DNA from: Bacillus sp. BGMRC 2118
Lineage (GTDB): Bacteria > Bacillota > Bacilli > Bacillales > SA4
Assembly: GCA_008364785.1 (NCBI GenBank)
Contig: VTTJ01000005.1
Coordinates: 328,772 to 392,771, forward strand
DNA: 64,000 nucleotides
Direction: 5' to 3'
A model generated the notes under the pieces. That model searched no databases and was not told the origin of the DNA. It saw nothing but the letters and a program-made list of their open reading frames with translations. How positions within the stretch are numbered: position 1 is the first letter of the stretch; each line of letters starts with the position of its first letter. The position numbers were made by a program, and so were the translations under genes. Positions 62,791 to 64,000 of this stretch are shown here, piece after piece.

Positions 62791-63654
62791 TTACACCCTC
62801 CACAACTTATATAATGCCTGTGTACCACTGTTTTCCTCACCAAGTTCCACTAACTTATCGTATAACTGCTTTGCTAAAGTTAAACCTGGAACAGCAATAT
62901 CCATTTTTTCTGCTTCTTCAATGGCAATTTTCATATCTTTTATAAAGTGTTTCACATAAAATCCAGGTTCAAAATTACCTTTTAACATGCGTGGTGCTAA
63001 ATTTGATAAAGACCAACTGCCTGCAGCTCCTGCTGAAATAGACTGTAGGACCTTCTCCGGATCCAATCCTGACTTTTCAGCATAAGCCATAGCCTCGCAA
63101 ACACCAACCATCCCACTAGCAATGGCAATTTGATTACACATTTTTGTATGCTGCCCAGCTCCCGCTTTTCCTTGATGCACGATATTCTTACCAAGGATTT
63201 CAAGATACGGTTTCATTTCATTAAACGCTGGTTCTTCTCCACCTACCATAATTGTTAATGTGGCGTCTCGAGCCCCAATATCCCCACCAGAAACAGGAGC
63301 ATCTAAAGCATGTATTCCTCTTTCTCTCGCTTGACTATGAATAGCTGCTGCTAAAGATGGAGACGAAGTTGTCATATCAATGACAAATGTACCTTCTTTT
63401 GCATGATTAAGAATACCACCTGGTCCTATATAAATTTCTTCAACGTCGCGTGGATATCCCACCATCGTAAAAATAATTTGAGATTGTCTAGATACTTCTT
63501 CTAGTGAACACCAGTTGGCACCGAGCTGAACTAACTCATCAGCTTTTTCCTTCGTGCGAGTATATATGTTCACTTTATAGTCTGCATTCAATAAATGCTT
63601 TACCATACTCTTCCCCATTACCCCAGTACCTACAAATCCAATAACCTGAGTCAT
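62791..63654 (-). CDS. ykwC: Beta-hydroxyacid dehydrogenase (YkwC-like)
   Basis: 287 residues. Rossmann motif GFVGTGVMGKSMVKHLLNAD, substrate-binding DAPVSGGDIGARDATLTIMV, and the catalytic Lys in GAGQHTKMCNQIAIA. This is the 3-hydroxyisobutyrate/tartronate-semialdehyde/GLYR1 family. B. subtilis ykwC lies near kinA, so the location is consistent with the conserved block. The true substrate is unknown. Confidence 0.9.
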   Translation of the reverse strand: MTQVIGFVGTGVMGKSMVKHLLNADYKVNIYTRTKEKADELVQLGANWCSLEEVSRQSQIIFTMVGYPRDVEEIYIGPGGILNHAKEGTFVIDMTTSSPSLAAAIHSQARERGIHALDAPVSGGDIGARDATLTIMVGGEEPAFNEMKPYLEILGKNIVHQGKAGAGQHTKMCNQIAIASGMVGVCEAMAYAEKSGLDPEKVLQSISAGAAGSWSLSNLAPRMLKGNFEPGFYVKHFIKDMKIAIEEAEKMDIAVPGLTLAKQLYDKLVELGEENSGTQALYKLWRV

Positions 63655-63869
63655 CTAATTTCCACTCCTAATCATTTTTATTTATATCATACTACTTTCA
63701 ACGTATAGTAGCACATGATAACCCAAACTATAAATACGAATAATATGAATTTTAACTAACTAAAAAAGACATTAAATAGCACTTTAATCGCTTATGGAAA
63801 TGTATAAAACATGTGAAATTACATACCAAATCAAAGTAACTTATCATCCTAATTAGCAGTATAAATAGA

Positions 63870-63915
63870 AAATAAATAAAGCTTGGAATTTTGGGTATCC
63901 AAGCTTTATTTATTT
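63870..63915. terminator. Long bidirectional hairpin
   Basis: AAATAAATAAAGCTTGGA / TCCAAGCTTTATTTATTT, an 18-bp perfect inverted repeat with a ten-base loop. It is probably a terminator for genes on the right or left. Confidence 0.75.
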
Positions 63916-63938
63916 GCTTATTAAAGTAAAGCCCCCTA

Positions 63939-63995
63939 TAGCCATCCATGAATCGCAAAAACGGCGATTCACCACAGAGAATGAAAATGGCTCCC
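63939..63995. other. Structured sequence at the window edge
   Basis: TAGCCAT and ATGGCT form an outer stem around GAATCG / CGATTC, in a stretch that is more GC-rich than the region to its left. It is cut by the window end and could be part of a repeat or a structured RNA. The nearest gene on the left is ykwC-like, 285 bp away. Confidence 0.35.
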
Positions 63996-64000
63996 GTCTG

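Noticed and set aside
63752..63958. Minus-strand frame open from 63752 to the window edge
   Set aside because: It reads straight through a strong bidirectional terminator hairpin and has low-complexity hydrophobic content; chance opening is more likely.
1..64000. CRISPR arrays, tRNA or rRNA genes, prophage genes, intact insertion sequences
   Set aside because: No regularly spaced direct repeats, no tRNA cloverleaf or rRNA stretches, and no transposase, integrase or phage structural genes were recognised.

Overview
The window is low-GC Firmicutes DNA and fits a motile, endospore-forming member of the Bacillaceae. The evidence is a KinA-type sporulation kinase, an alpha/beta-type small acid-soluble spore protein (SASP), CheV, a T-box in front of a single-chain glycyl-tRNA synthetase, strong AGGAGG-type ribosome binding sites, and gene order. 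From memory of Bacillus subtilis, the order kinA-patA-cheV-ykyB-ykuD-ykuE-fadH-ykuI-ykuJ-ykuK-ykuL(cbpB)-ccpC is conserved there. All of these occur here in the same order, but the block has been opened by blocks of other genes. The single-chain GlyQS argues against the B. subtilis group itself.

Layout. 0-4.4 kb: the N-terminal part of a CcpC-like LysR regulator, a TauE/SafE permease, a VOC protein, a decayed histidine phosphatase gene, a DHA2 drug-efflux permease and CbpB. 4.9-13.3 kb: ykuK, a zinc ribbon, ykuJ, an MBL hydrolase, a secreted protein, ykuI, fadH, an RsbT/RsbR-like pair and ykuE. 13.4-18.3 kb: a PAS-GGDEF-EAL protein, two FluC fluoride channels, an L,D-transpeptidase and ykyB. 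18.4-29.9 kb: a compact seven-gene minus-strand operon (cheV, an HPt-REC-GGDEF-REC protein, a membrane HEAT protein, a processive GT2 glycosyltransferase, a membrane-anchored glycoside-hydrolase-like protein, a CheY-like regulator and a hybrid histidine kinase). It looks like a c-di-GMP-linked exopolysaccharide system. 30-50 kb: IDEAL-domain proteins, transporters, an ABC-F ATPase behind an attenuator-like leader, a PLL-type lectin, kynurenine genes, a RodA-like SEDS protein, an SASP, T-box-glyQS, patA and kinA. 50.7-57.7 kb: two acyl-CoA catabolic operons. 58-63.7 kb: a small operon of nucleotide and resistance-like enzymes, a diguanylate cyclase behind a c-di-GMP-I riboswitch, a HAD phosphatase and a YkwC-type dehydrogenase.

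Cyclic di-GMP is the recurring theme. The window has one EAL-like receptor (YkuI), one bifunctional GGDEF-EAL protein, two further GGDEF proteins, a c-di-GMP riboswitch and a polysaccharide synthase operon. Phospho-signalling (hybrid kinase, CheY-like, HPt-REC and CheV) is fused to the synthase operon, so chemotaxis or motility signals and capsule or matrix production may be coupled.

The intergenic spaces carry at least two families of interspersed repeats. One is a GC-rich fold-back element (five copies, one subgroup with terminal inverted repeats and imperfect 8-bp flanking duplications). The other is an AT-rich MITE-like element with imperfect terminal inverted repeats of about 28 bp (four copies plus one end fragment). 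No rRNA, tRNA, CRISPR array, prophage or intact insertion sequence was seen.
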